A DNA stretch of 64,000 nt from assembly GCA_021396245.1 (NCBI GenBank), contig WNYE01000014.1:124001-188000 (forward strand), read 5' to 3'. Of this stretch, positions 21,045 through 30,225 are shown in pieces. This DNA comes from Sporothrix humicola (Eukaryota; Ascomycota; Sordariomycetes; Ophiostomatales; Ophiostomataceae). Positions within the stretch are counted from its first letter, which is position 1. Every line of letters starts with the position of its first letter. The translations under genes were made by a program, and so were the position numbers. The notes under the pieces are model-generated. The model did not search any database. It worked only from the letters and a program-made list of their open reading frames with translations, and had not been told where the DNA came from.

Positions 21045-22916
21045 CTAACCACATCCCGCGCCGAGGCCGATGCCGTGATACCGGTCCTCCTCCGGCCGCT
21101 CCGGCTCTGGGTTGTGTTGAGGCTGAACGTGAGGGGTCTGCGTCGGTTGTGCCTGCGGCTGTGCCTGCACCTGCTGCTGCTGCGCCGGCGGCTGTCCATA
21201 CACAGGCTGGGTCGCGACGTAGCCAGGCGGAGGTTGCTGTACCTGAGGCTGTCCCTGAGGCTGTTGATACTGCTGCTGGTAATATTGTTGTTGCTGCTGT
21301 TGTTGCTGGAGCTGCTGCTGGTAGGCCACGGCAGCCGACTCGTCTGCTTCGGCAATCGGCGCGGGAGCCGGCGAAGGCGCTTCGACAAGTCCCTGGGTGC
21401 TGAGTTCGCTGATGTTTGTAGTTCCCGTGGTCTGGGGCGCGAGCTGGGAGACAGGCGTCACGGACGAGGGAGCCAGACTGGCGCGGTTGTCGACAAAGCC
21501 GGGCTGGCCTTGGGGATACTGCTGGGGGTACAGCTGTTGCTGAGGATATTGCTGGGGATAGGCATAATTTGGCTGCACCTGGACCATGCCGGGCTGCTTG
21601 TTCGCATCGTAGGCGAGAGGAACGGCCGCCATTCCCGCAGCGGGCTGGACTTCTTGCGGAGGAGGGGCTTGGCCTGCCGGAGGCGGCGCGAACTGCTGAG
21701 GCACCTGCTGCTGGAGCGCCTTGTTCTTGCGCCGGGCCCGGAACAGGAAGAAACTGAGCGCGGCAATGGCTGCCACGGCCACAATGGCACCCACGGCAAT
21801 ACCTGCAATGGCTCCCTTGGACAGACCGCCCTTGGACTCGACGGGGTAGCTCATGGCCCAGACGACATTGACAACGGCGGACGTGGGCTTGGCCGTGTCG
21901 GTTGGCTCTCCAACGAGGCCGGCCGTCAAAGTGGGCGCCTCGGTGACCATGGGCAGCGACGAGTAGCACGGCGTCTGACCGCCCAGATCGCGCGTAAATG
22001 GCCAGTAGTTGCTGGGACAGCAGTTGCCCGAAATACTGTAGTAGTCGGACGCACACGACTTGAGCATCGCCTGGTTATGGTCTGCAGCCACAGGGAACGC
22101 GTTCAAGCCCATATTGGTGCCGGTGGCTGCTGTGCCCGTCGCCGTCACTGTGCTCGTCACAGTCACCGTCGTGTTGCCCGTCACCGTTGCCGGGAAGAAC
22201 TCGGACGCCGCCGTCCACGGACAGCACTGCGGCTGGTTGCTGGCACAGCCGACATAGGCGGCCCAGTAGACCGTGCTGACGTCTTCAATGAGCGTAAACT
22301 GCGTCGAGGCGCACTCGTCCTTCAGCAGGTTGCCCGTGCTCTGGTACACCGGCTCGTAGGTCAGTTTCAGAGGCGGCGGCTGCGACGTGGCCGTGACGAC
22401 CTTGACCGACTGCAGGTCCAGCGACACAACCGACGGCGGCGTCTTGTCTCTCGCGCTCGTCGTCTTGCCGGCGCCGCCAAAATCGGGCGGCACCGTGCCG
22501 CAGTTGTCCTGGTACCAGTACGACTCGTAGCTGGTCCAGTCGTACGTGCCAAAGTAGCTCACGCACACCTGGTTGCCAATCGCGCCGTAGTAGCAGCTGA
22601 GGTACTGCATGCCATAGTTGCAGTAGCACGCCGACAGACCACCAGCAAACTTGGAGTACGCGCTGGCATCCGTGTTGTACGAGTAGTCCGTGCCGTAGTA
22701 GTCCGTCTCGACGCTCTCGAGGCAGCTCAAGTACGCGCTGTCACACGAGAGCGCGTCAATGTAGTCGATGCAGGCGAGGTCATAGCTGTAGTTCTCGGAC
22801 CGTAGCTCCAAAATGTGCGAGGCAAACGCTGTCGTCGCAGCCGGGAGTCGTGACTGCGTCAGCGTGGCCCCAGCGGCCAGCGTCGCCGTCACCGTCGGTG
22901 GATGTGGAACGAGCAT
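21045..22916 (-). CDS. Single-pass membrane protein with Cys-rich ectodomain and Gln/Pro-rich cytoplasmic tail (623 aa)
   Basis: I do not recognise a named family. Residues ~35-150 are rich in Tyr and Cys (for example SACYCNYGMQYLSCYYG), suggesting a disulfide-bonded extracellular domain. Further Cys pairs occur near 220-240 and 290-320, with a Thr/Val-rich stretch containing an NTT sequon. A hydrophobic segment at about residues 369-391 (AIAGIAVGAIVAVAAIAALS) is followed by the stop-transfer sequence RARRKNK. The tail is Gln/Pro/Tyr-rich with poly-Gln runs and ends GIGLGAGCG. This plan resembles fungal wall-stress or mucin-like sensors. No convincing signal peptide follows the chosen ATG (MLVPHPPTVTATLAAG), so an upstream exon may be missing. 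Antisense open frames are artefacts of its composition. Confidence 0.85.
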   Translation of the reverse strand: MLVPHPPTVTATLAAGATLTQSRLPAATTAFASHILELRSENYSYDLACIDYIDALSCDSAYLSCLESVETDYYGTDYSYNTDASAYSKFAGGLSACYCNYGMQYLSCYYGAIGNQVCVSYFGTYDWTSYESYWYQDNCGTVPPDFGGAGKTTSARDKTPPSVVSLDLQSVKVVTATSQPPPLKLTYEPVYQSTGNLLKDECASTQFTLIEDVSTVYWAAYVGCASNQPQCCPWTAASEFFPATVTGNTTVTVTSTVTATGTAATGTNMGLNAFPVAADHNQAMLKSCASDYYSISGNCCPSNYWPFTRDLGGQTPCYSSLPMVTEAPTLTAGLVGEPTDTAKPTSAVVNVVWAMSYPVESKGGLSKGAIAGIAVGAIVAVAAIAALSFFLFRARRKNKALQQQVPQQFAPPPAGQAPPPQEVQPAAGMAAVPLAYDANKQPGMVQVQPNYAYPQQYPQQQLYPQQYPQGQPGFVDNRASLAPSSVTPVSQLAPQTTGTTNISELSTQGLVEAPSPAPAPIAEADESAAVAYQQQLQQQQQQQQYYQQQYQQPQGQPQVQQPPPGYVATQPVYGQPPAQQQQVQAQPQAQPTQTPHVQPQHNPEPERPEEDRYHGIGLGAGCG

Positions 22917-25848
22917 CGAAGGTGGGTGGTGGTGTTGGGTAGGAGTAAGGTGTAGGTGAAAATGGCCGTTGTCTAGATCGTGAGATCAAGGTAAACAGAA
23001 AGGATGGAGGGACAGTAAAAAAAGAATGGGAGAACCCGTTGAATATAACGGCCAGCCCTAGGAGCAGTTCGTCAAGAGTCCGTTTCTTTTGGTCCCTCGT
23101 CTCGTCTATCTCTTCCCTGTTTCTGTTTCCCTCCTTTCCTCTTTTATTGATTTTGCTTCTTCAGCTTGTCCTCTTCAGGCCGTGCCCAGACCTGGCCCCC
23201 GGCCGCCCAGACGGAATCAACGCCGCACCAGATTCGGTTGACCAAAGACGAGCCAAAACGAGCCAACTGACTCGCAGAAACAGACCAGAGAAACGCCAGA
23301 TCAGGGGAGGGGCGCAGCTAAGCTTTTGGGGCTGTCCACCTACATCTCTTTTGTTCTTTTGTTTCTTTCTTTCGCTCCTGCTGCCCTCCGATTTCCGAAC
23401 AGGGCCTTCGGGTCAGGCGTTTTGCTTTCTGCAGTCGACAACCGCTTGCATTCCGTGCGTGTAAGTGGGTGGGCCTGAGGTCAGTCTTCCTCTTGTCTCT
23501 TATTTTCTTCTGTTTTTCCTCTTTTCAGCCGCACGGGATGCGTTGGGCAGAGCCCTGCACAAAAGTCTCCGTTGATTTCTGGTGTGCATTTCCTTCATTG
23601 GCCCGACCCCGACAACAAAGCAGGCACATCATTTTGTCTCGTCTTCTCGTCTTTCGTCTTTTCTCCTCCTCTTGCCTACACACCATTTCGTCGGAAAGTC
23701 AGGTGAAAGCCAAAGGAACAACAACAAAAAGACCAGCACACGGCCAAGAAGATGGTATGTAGACGTGGAAGGGTAGCATGAAGGGTAGCATCTGCCTCGC
23801 GCACTCTCGCTTGTGGCTGGCCAACCAGAGGCGGCAGCCAAGCTCTAGACAAGCAAACAGGTCAAACGGGCCACTATGCGATAGAACCGGTCTAGATCGA
23901 GAACGGGCAAGCTCGAGAAGGGAGGGCGGTCCCGACAAGGATGCATCCTCATTGACACGACTCAGACCATTGTCTGTTTTTTTCCTCTTGTATTTTGTGG
24001 CTTTTGTTTGGCACGGTTATCGAATAGTGTCGAGTGTATTTGGCTGTAGTTTTGTCGGTCAGTGCCCGAGAGCCTCAATATTATGTAGAGAAGGAGAAAA
24101 AGAGTATGCATCGCGACGGGCTTTTCCGTTTCTTTCTGGGCTATCGGAATGAGGGAAATGATGAGACGAAAAGCAACTGGTGGCGTCGTCAGAAAAGAGC
24201 ATGTCTTACACGAGTATTGGCAGGTGGTTGGCAACTGGAGGCCGTCTGAAATGGGACAATACAACAACTTGCAGGGAGAAACAAGACATGGGGAAGACAT
24301 CGAAAATTCGCAAAGATGAAAGACAAAAGACGTCCGTGTCTGCCCTGTGCTAGCCCTGGTGTCTGGGCCAAGACAGCCCACCCGTCTGGGCAACCCCGAC
24401 CGTCGCCATCTCGGTCCTCTTTCCTTGGTGAACATTTTTAAGTGATTGTGATGGCGAGGGGCCGTTCCCTTTTCCCAACCCTTGTCTCTCTCTCTTTTCT
24501 AAATGGAAGGGCGTGACAATTTTGTGGCTTGCTGGGCAGCATGTGATAGGCTCATCGCAAGATGCAATGTGCCGTGTATCCTGGCATCATGGGGGGCAGG
24601 AGCTACCACAGCACACTACGGTATGCAAGCAAGGGCAGGAGCACTCTCCGATACCCCTACCAGTCCGAGGGCTGAAGGGAAAGAGTGACAGCAAAAAGTA
24701 TTGTCAAGAGGCAACCAACCACGATGCGGCTAGTCCAGAACAGAAAGAGCGGCTGAAGGGTCCTTCCTTGCAGCAGAAACAGTCCAAAAAACCGATTGGG
24801 GAAGAAGGAAAGAGCACGAGGCAAAAGAGGAAAGAACAGAATAAAGGAAGAACGTCCGCGATCGGGGTGCACTGCCTGACTGCCTTCCGTTGCTATCACG
24901 GGGTGTCGAATTGACTTCAAACTAGAGGCAAGGTTGTTTTTCTCTGTTGCCGACGATAACCTTAAAAGCGCGCCCGGCCTAGTCGACTCCAAACTTGACA
25001 ACCAACATTCAGAGCCGCCTCGAAAACACCGCCGCCATTGCTAGGCCGAAACGAGTGTCTTTATTCGAAAGCTGGAAGAGACACAGAGCAAGGCGAATAG
25101 ACAAAGACGCAACGAACAACCCCATGCCAAGACCGGTAAACACCCCGACGACGGTGACTTCCACGGGGCTAGACTCGGCAGTCATGGACCCTGACGACGG
25201 AAGAATAGTGACACAAGGATAAGGCCATCGAGCGTTGCGGCCGGCGACCCACCCGGGTACCTGGTCGGCTGTCTGACATTTGACATGCACAATCAAGCCT
25301 GTCAGGTCTTAACAAAGACCCTTCTCATCCTCCAAAAGTGCCATCAGCGTGCCACCAGGAACGGTTGCAGAGTGACGTCTGGTTCGACTGACCCTGACAT
25401 GCATGGCAAATGTCAGTGACAGAACGACGGCAACAGACTGAAGCTCCGCAAATTGTGGACATTTTGTGGATTTTAGATCGCGGGAGGATAAATGGGTAAA
25501 TGCGCTGGAGGGACGGGCTAAATAGCAAAGATGGGGCAAGTTTTGGGGTTTTGGGGAGTTTTGGGGAGTTTTGAGGAGATTCTGACACTTTTCGTCGCTT
25601 TTTTCAGTGTTACTTTTTTCCTGGGCCAGCTAACGGAAACGCGGGGCTTCACTCCGTCAAGACGCGGCCGAGGATGAAGAGAGGAAAGGGAAGAGAAACT
25701 CGTGAAAAAAGAGAGAAAAGAGCGGCATGGGGTGAGACAGCGAGGGGAAGATCGAGTGATCTTTAAAAGCTGCATCGCCCACACCAGTGTGTGAATTTGT
25801 TCTCCGACATCAACAATCATCCAACTTACTCATCCTCCATCCGTCAAA
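22917..25848. other. Long divergent intergenic region with CT-rich tracts; possible uncalled + transcript
   Basis: No coding gene is supported over 2.9 kb. The + strand is CT-rich at about 23050-23180 and 23330-23700, followed by a CA-rich stretch and ATG directly joined to a GTATGT donor at about 23752. That looks like a gene start, but I could not find a convincing second exon. The last ~200 bp before 25849 include TTTAAAAG and a CA/CT-rich leader for the GH43 gene. Confidence 0.45.
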
Positions 25849-26883
25849 ATGGTCGCTCCTCTGATCACACACCTCTACACGGCCGACCCGTCGGCGCACG
25901 TCTTCGAGGGCAAAATCTACGTCTACCCGTCGCACGACCGCGAGTCTGACATTGAGTTCAACGACAATGGCGACCAGTACGACATGAACGACTACCACGT
26001 CTTCAGCACATCCTCCATCGACCCGCCCGCCCTCGTCACTGACCACGGCGTCGCCCTGAGCGTCGAGGACGTCCCCTGGGCCTCCAAGCAGCTCTGGGCG
26101 CCCGACGCTGCCGAGCGCGACGGCAAATACTACCTCTTCTTCCCGGCCCGCGACAAGGAGGGCATCTTCCGCATTGGCGTTGCCCGCGGCGACCGCCCCG
26201 AGGGACCCTTCAAGGCCGACCCGGACTACATCCAGGGCTCGTACAGCATCGACCCTGCCGTTCTGGTCGACGATGTCGCTGTCGAGGGCGACAAGGCCCC
26301 CGCCTATCTCTACTTTGGCGGTCTCTGGGGCGGCCAGCTGCAGTGCTACCAGGGCCCCGACGGCCGCGGCGACGGCAATGCCGAGACGTACGATGCCAGC
26401 TGGCAAGGGCCCAAGGAGCCGAGCGGTGAGGGCGCTTTCGCCATGGGGCCCCGCGTTGTGCGGCTGGCGGCCGACGACATGGGCAAGCTCGCCGAGCCCG
26501 TGCGCACGGTCCAGATCCTGGCCCCCGAGACGGGCAAGCCGATTGCCGCCGACGACCACGACCGCCGCTTCTTCGAGGCTGCCTGGATGCACAAGCGCAA
26601 CGGTCTCTACTACTTCAGCTACTCGACGGGCGACACACACTACCTGTGCTATGCCACGGGCACGAGCCCGTACGGCCCTTTCACATACCGGGGCCGGATG
26701 CTGGAGCCTGTTGTTGGATGGACGACGCACCACTCTGTCGTCGAGTTTGAGGGCCGCTGGTACCTGTTCCACCACGACTCGTCGCTGTCGGGCGGCGTGT
26801 CGCACCTGCGGTCTGTCAAGGTCAAGGAGATCTTCTACAACGAAGCTGGCGATATTGTGTCAGAGCCGGAGGAGAAGAAGTAG
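25849..26883 (+). CDS. Glycoside hydrolase family 43 protein, probably intracellular (344 aa)
   Basis: GH43 enzymes are inverting hydrolases acting mostly on xylo- and arabino-oligosaccharides. The five-bladed propeller signature residues are visible: the catalytic base Asp13 in YTADPSAHVF, the pKa-modulating Asp135 in SIDPAV, and the general acid Glu243 in RRFFEAAWMHKRNGLYYFSYS. The end contains the family-like GWTTHHSVVEFEGRWYLFHHD. The start is ATG 25849 (CAAAATGGTC). There is no signal peptide, so the enzyme likely acts on imported oligosaccharides or conjugates in the cytosol. The length equals a bare catalytic domain with no C-terminal beta-sandwich. It is intronless. Exact substrate (beta-xylosidase versus alpha-L-arabinofuranosidase or other) cannot be told from sequence. 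Confidence 0.93.
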   Translation: MVAPLITHLYTADPSAHVFEGKIYVYPSHDRESDIEFNDNGDQYDMNDYHVFSTSSIDPPALVTDHGVALSVEDVPWASKQLWAPDAAERDGKYYLFFPARDKEGIFRIGVARGDRPEGPFKADPDYIQGSYSIDPAVLVDDVAVEGDKAPAYLYFGGLWGGQLQCYQGPDGRGDGNAETYDASWQGPKEPSGEGAFAMGPRVVRLAADDMGKLAEPVRTVQILAPETGKPIAADDHDRRFFEAAWMHKRNGLYYFSYSTGDTHYLCYATGTSPYGPFTYRGRMLEPVVGWTTHHSVVEFEGRWYLFHHDSSLSGGVSHLRSVKVKEIFYNEAGDIVSEPEEKK

Positions 26884-27267
26884 AGGTGAGCCGAGTCGGC
26901 AAAGCCAAATGTGTCAATGAATGTAAAATTGAATAGAATGGAATAACGGAAATAAATCATATTTTGTAAACTTCGCTCATTTTGCAGCATGCCACCAACA
27001 TGACATAGGACACGATATCTTGGGTGCCGTTTTGGCCAGTGGAGTGTTCACAGGCCGCTAAAACGATGACACAATCACAGCTACTGCATCACGCAACCAC
27101 ACACTATCGCAATGCGGAGAACAACGTGTAAGTGAGGTACGGACAAATAAGACGCAAGGTAAAAGAGACAGCAATAAATAGAACACAATGTCGGATACTG
27201 AGTATTCAAAAAGAAAACTTGTGCAAGTCAAGCTTGCATTCCAGCAGACACGCCCTTAGCCTTCACG
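26884..27267. other. Intergenic region between GH43 and dioxygenase genes
   Basis: It contains the GH43 3' UTR (AATAAA-like signals around 26942-26960) and a short promoter for the dioxygenase. No gene is seen. Confidence 0.45.
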
Positions 27268-28188
27268 ATGCCGTCTGCTACAGAGCTAGAGCCGTCCTCG
27301 GCATCATCACGGCCGCTGCCCGTCTACTTTATCGGCCATGCCGGCGTCAGTCTTCTCTTCCGTGAAGACCCTAACAGTGTCACGGTGCGTCACAACCTAC
27401 GAGAAATTGGCCGTGAGATTCAATCTCTGTCGCCTCCGCCCCGTGCCATTCTCACTCTGAGCGGCCACTTCGAGGCTGGCGAGATCCACGGCCCGGGCGT
27501 AATCGAAGTCAACGTCAAGCCCGACACGCCCATCCTGCACGACTTTGTCAATGATTTCCACGACACCCACCCGGAGCTCTACAAGGCCGACTGGCCGCAC
27601 CGCGACGATCCAGAACTGGCCACGGCCGTGTGGAAGCATCTGAGGGGACAAAACATCTCCGCTAAGCGGGTCGAGCGCGGTGTCGACCACGGCTTGTGGG
27701 TGCCATTCACTGTCATGTTCCCACCAGAGGAGGCGTCGCTCAAGGTTCCAGTGGTGCAGGTGTCGACGTTTCACGGGTATGATCTCGAGTCCCAGATGAA
27801 GCTAGGCAAGGCATTATCCGCTCTACGCCTGGAAGGCTTCCTGATCATCGGGTCGGGCATGGCCGTGCACTCGTTTGCATCGCTGGCCGAGATTGCTGCC
27901 GAGACGACAGAGGAAGGAAAGGCGGCAGCTAGGGTGAAAGTGCTGCAGGAGTCTCGGACACTTGACGACAAGATCCGTGCGGCAACAGTACTCAGAAATG
28001 CAGAGGAGCGACGGGCAGCACTACTGGCACTCGAGCCACTGTACGAGTTCAAGAGGTCACACCCGACAGTCGAGCATTTCACACCACTTCTTGTGGCGGC
28101 AGGTGCGGCAGGTGACGCCGATGTCGAGGTGCTGGGCGAGGATGTCGTCGAGCCGGGATTCTCGTACATCAATTTCAGGTTCAAGTAG
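27268..28188 (+). CDS. LigB/DODA-type class III extradiol ring-cleavage dioxygenase (306 aa)
   Basis: This family opens catecholic rings with non-haem metal and O2; plant and bacterial relatives include 4,5-DOPA dioxygenase. Likely metal and active-site histidines are visible: His24 in YFIGHAGVSLLF, His67 in LTLSGHFEAG, His141 in RGVDHGLWVPF and His270 in TVEHFTPLLVAAG. The block VPVVQVSTFHGYD and the LIIGSGMAVHSF stretch also match. The length (306) is slightly above bacterial DODA (about 260). There is no signal peptide, so it is likely cytosolic. The start is ATG 27268. The gene is intronless and converges with the Ayg1-like hydrolase, 133 bp between stops, which suggests a link to aromatic metabolites. 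The natural substrate is unknown. Confidence 0.93.
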   Translation: MPSATELEPSSASSRPLPVYFIGHAGVSLLFREDPNSVTVRHNLREIGREIQSLSPPPRAILTLSGHFEAGEIHGPGVIEVNVKPDTPILHDFVNDFHDTHPELYKADWPHRDDPELATAVWKHLRGQNISAKRVERGVDHGLWVPFTVMFPPEEASLKVPVVQVSTFHGYDLESQMKLGKALSALRLEGFLIIGSGMAVHSFASLAEIAAETTEEGKAAARVKVLQESRTLDDKIRAATVLRNAEERRAALLALEPLYEFKRSHPTVEHFTPLLVAAGAAGDADVEVLGEDVVEPGFSYINFRFK

Positions 28189-28321
28189 GCCAGGAAGCAC
28201 GACGGAAATGAAATGAATTCAAACAATGCAAAATAAAAAATATAAATTCAGAAAATCAATGCTCAAAAAGATATCCAAAAAGTTGAAACTCGCTTGTCCA
28301 ATCAAACTCCATCGCACACTT

Positions 28322-29656
28322 CTAGTCCTTGACAGAGGCCATGACACTCTCAATCCACGGGTACACGGATGCATTCGAAAACGGATACCCCATGTGCAGC
28401 TTGCCCGGGAAGAAGCGTGCCTCCTTGGGTGAGCCGTGGTCAAACAGCAGCATCGAGTCCTCAATTGGCATCAACCCGTCCAATGTGCCGTTGATTAGCA
28501 GCAGCCGCGTCGACGGCTGGTCCAGAATACCCGTTGTCAGCAGCGAGAACTTGGCCAAAGCCCCGGCCACGTACTCTTGCGCCGTTTTGAATCCGTACTT
28601 GAGTGCCAGAGCTGGTGTCAGCTGGAACGGGTACTCGTGTCCGTCGGCCTTTGCGAGCCATTCGGGTTCAAAGAAGTGGTGCACACCAGCGCCCTGGGCG
28701 ACAGATCCGGCCAGCTGGAGTTTGTGAGTATGGGCAATGCGCACGGCATAGTAGCCGCCAGCACTCAGACCCCATACCACAATGCGCCGCATGTCGAACA
28801 CGCCGCTGAACGCCGCCATCCACGCAAACAAGCTGTCCCACAACCGCTCAGGGCTCTTTGGGTCGGCCGGGTCGGCCGGACAGTCGGCTGTCCCAGGAAT
28901 CTCAAGAACAATACTAGCCCACCCACGCGCCAAAAACTCGTCACAACGGACTGTGTTATCCGGCCGGTAGCCGTCGAGGCCGGTAAGAAGAATGATGACA
29001 GGAACAGGTCGCGGTGCTAGTGCCTCGGGCGGCAGACGCAGGTAGACGGGAATGATGTCGCCTTCAGGGTTCGTTCCGGCAGTAGCATCACCCTCTTCAG
29101 TTTTGCGCCGGTGGATATGTGGCACCTGAACCTCCTCTATGGGCACTTCCCATGTCTTCGCCGCCTTGAGGTACGCTGCCTTTTGTGCCGTCCATGCTCG
29201 CCACTTGACTTCATCGTTGACTGTTGGTGCTGCCGTGATATATGGGAAACGTGCAATGCGGTACACAGCACAAGCTCGGAGGTAGATGTCGGATGCTGCC
29301 TTTTTGTTGGCCTTGTCGTCGTCACCAGTGGCCTCTTGCAATAACAGTTGGTCGGCCTGGGCAGTCAGGGCCTCGGCAATTGGAAAGAAGGCCTCCGTGT
29401 ATTCTGCCGATGTGCCATCGTTGATGTTGTTGGCAATGAGGTGCTCGAAGATCGGCTCAAAGTCCTCGTACTTGCCGTCGTGGAAAGGGTAGACGCTTTG
29501 CGTGCACGGAAACTTCCACTTTGTTTCCCACAGCGCCTTGATGCCGCTGTGGTGAGGCATCCGTGCCTCAAAGGCCTCTCTGCCCATGATCCATGCCCGG
29601 CCCGCATCGGCCCCACCCGCGGCGCGACTCTTATCATTTGCCGACTTGGACCACAT
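28322..29656 (-). CDS. Ayg1/Ygh1-type polyketide-shortening alpha/beta hydrolase (444 aa)
   Basis: Homologous to Aspergillus Ayg1, Wangiella Yg1 and Botrytis Ygh1, which shorten or deacylate naphthopyrone-type polyketides to tetrahydroxynaphthalene for DHN-melanin. Family hallmarks are WKFPCTQSVYPFHDGKYEDF, TGLDGYRPDNTVRCDEFLARG, EIPGTADCPADPADPKSPERLWDS (read as two adjoining blocks) and WGLSAGGYYAVRIAHTH. The triad is Ser298 (GLSAGG), Asp393 (NGTLDGLMPIED) and His421 (KLHMGYP). Their spacing equals that of the known Ayg1 triad, offset by 41 residues because of a longer N-terminus and an internal insertion. No introns are needed. No polyketide synthase is visible in this window, so it may serve a distant synthase. 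Its ATG lies 51 bp after the stop of the next gene upstream on the same strand. Confidence 0.94.
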   Translation of the reverse strand: MWSKSANDKSRAAGGADAGRAWIMGREAFEARMPHHSGIKALWETKWKFPCTQSVYPFHDGKYEDFEPIFEHLIANNINDGTSAEYTEAFFPIAEALTAQADQLLLQEATGDDDKANKKAASDIYLRACAVYRIARFPYITAAPTVNDEVKWRAWTAQKAAYLKAAKTWEVPIEEVQVPHIHRRKTEEGDATAGTNPEGDIIPVYLRLPPEALAPRPVPVIILLTGLDGYRPDNTVRCDEFLARGWASIVLEIPGTADCPADPADPKSPERLWDSLFAWMAAFSGVFDMRRIVVWGLSAGGYYAVRIAHTHKLQLAGSVAQGAGVHHFFEPEWLAKADGHEYPFQLTPALALKYGFKTAQEYVAGALAKFSLLTTGILDQPSTRLLLINGTLDGLMPIEDSMLLFDHGSPKEARFFPGKLHMGYPFSNASVYPWIESVMASVKD

Positions 29657-29707
29657 TCTCCCCTAACAACACCTTATTTTTTGTTTTATTGTAGGGTTGG
29701 TGAGGGT

Positions 29708-30225
29708 TTAGTTGCTGAAAGACACCGTGCGAGTGACGGTGCGCTTCGTGAACTGGGCCGGCTTGCCGAGCTGGTGGACGGGCGTGACCTTGGAGTTGCG
29801 GCGGCGGCGAACCTCGCGGCTGGTGTTGTCGCTGGACTCGATCTTGTCGCGGGCGCTGTAAGGCAAGAAAGTCAATATATGTTTTCTTCAAGGGAACCCT
29901 TGGTAATGGTGCGCGACTTTATATATCTCAGAGCGGCTACACAATGCTCGCGACCGTACAGCCAGGCAGTCATGGATCACTGCATGCGTGCATAAAGGAG
30001 AGCCGAGCTGGCGAGGGAAAGAAAAGGGAAGTAGGGTAGGACACAACCACACAATATCACTTACAGCAGCTGGATATAGCTCAGGCGGATCTTGGCCAGA
30101 GCGTTGTTGCAGTGTGCCGTGAACTTTTCGTTTTCGTCGAGCGACTTGACGGATGCGCGGCGGTTGTGCGAGGGATAGCTGGGGAAGGGCGTGGTGCCCG
30201 TGGCAGTATATGTAGGCGAGTCCAT
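29708..30225 (-). CDS. Small basic protein, two exons, unrecognised (102 aa)
   Basis: Exons on the minus strand are 30225-30065 and 29855-29708, joined across a 209-nt intron (donor GTAAGTG, acceptor CCTTACAG), giving 102 codons plus TAA. It starts MDSPTYTATGTTPFPSYPSH and ends TVTRTVSFSN. A probable helix (residues 30-60, ENEKFTAHCNNALAKIRLSY) is flanked by disordered, Arg-rich segments. Three basophilic kinase motifs occur (RRAS at 22-25, RRRRNS, TRTVS). There is no signal peptide or membrane segment. I do not recognise the family. Clean splice sites, frame preservation and coding-like codon use support it. A TATATA lies about 460 bp upstream on the gene strand, followed by CT-rich leader sequence. 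Its stop is 51 bp from the ATG of the Ayg1-like gene. Confidence 0.75.

Noticed and set aside
21075..22805. 576-codon + strand open frame opposite the membrane protein gene
   Set aside because: Arg/Leu/Val-biased mirror of the minus-strand coding sequence; the minus frame has a coherent ectodomain, membrane segment and tail.
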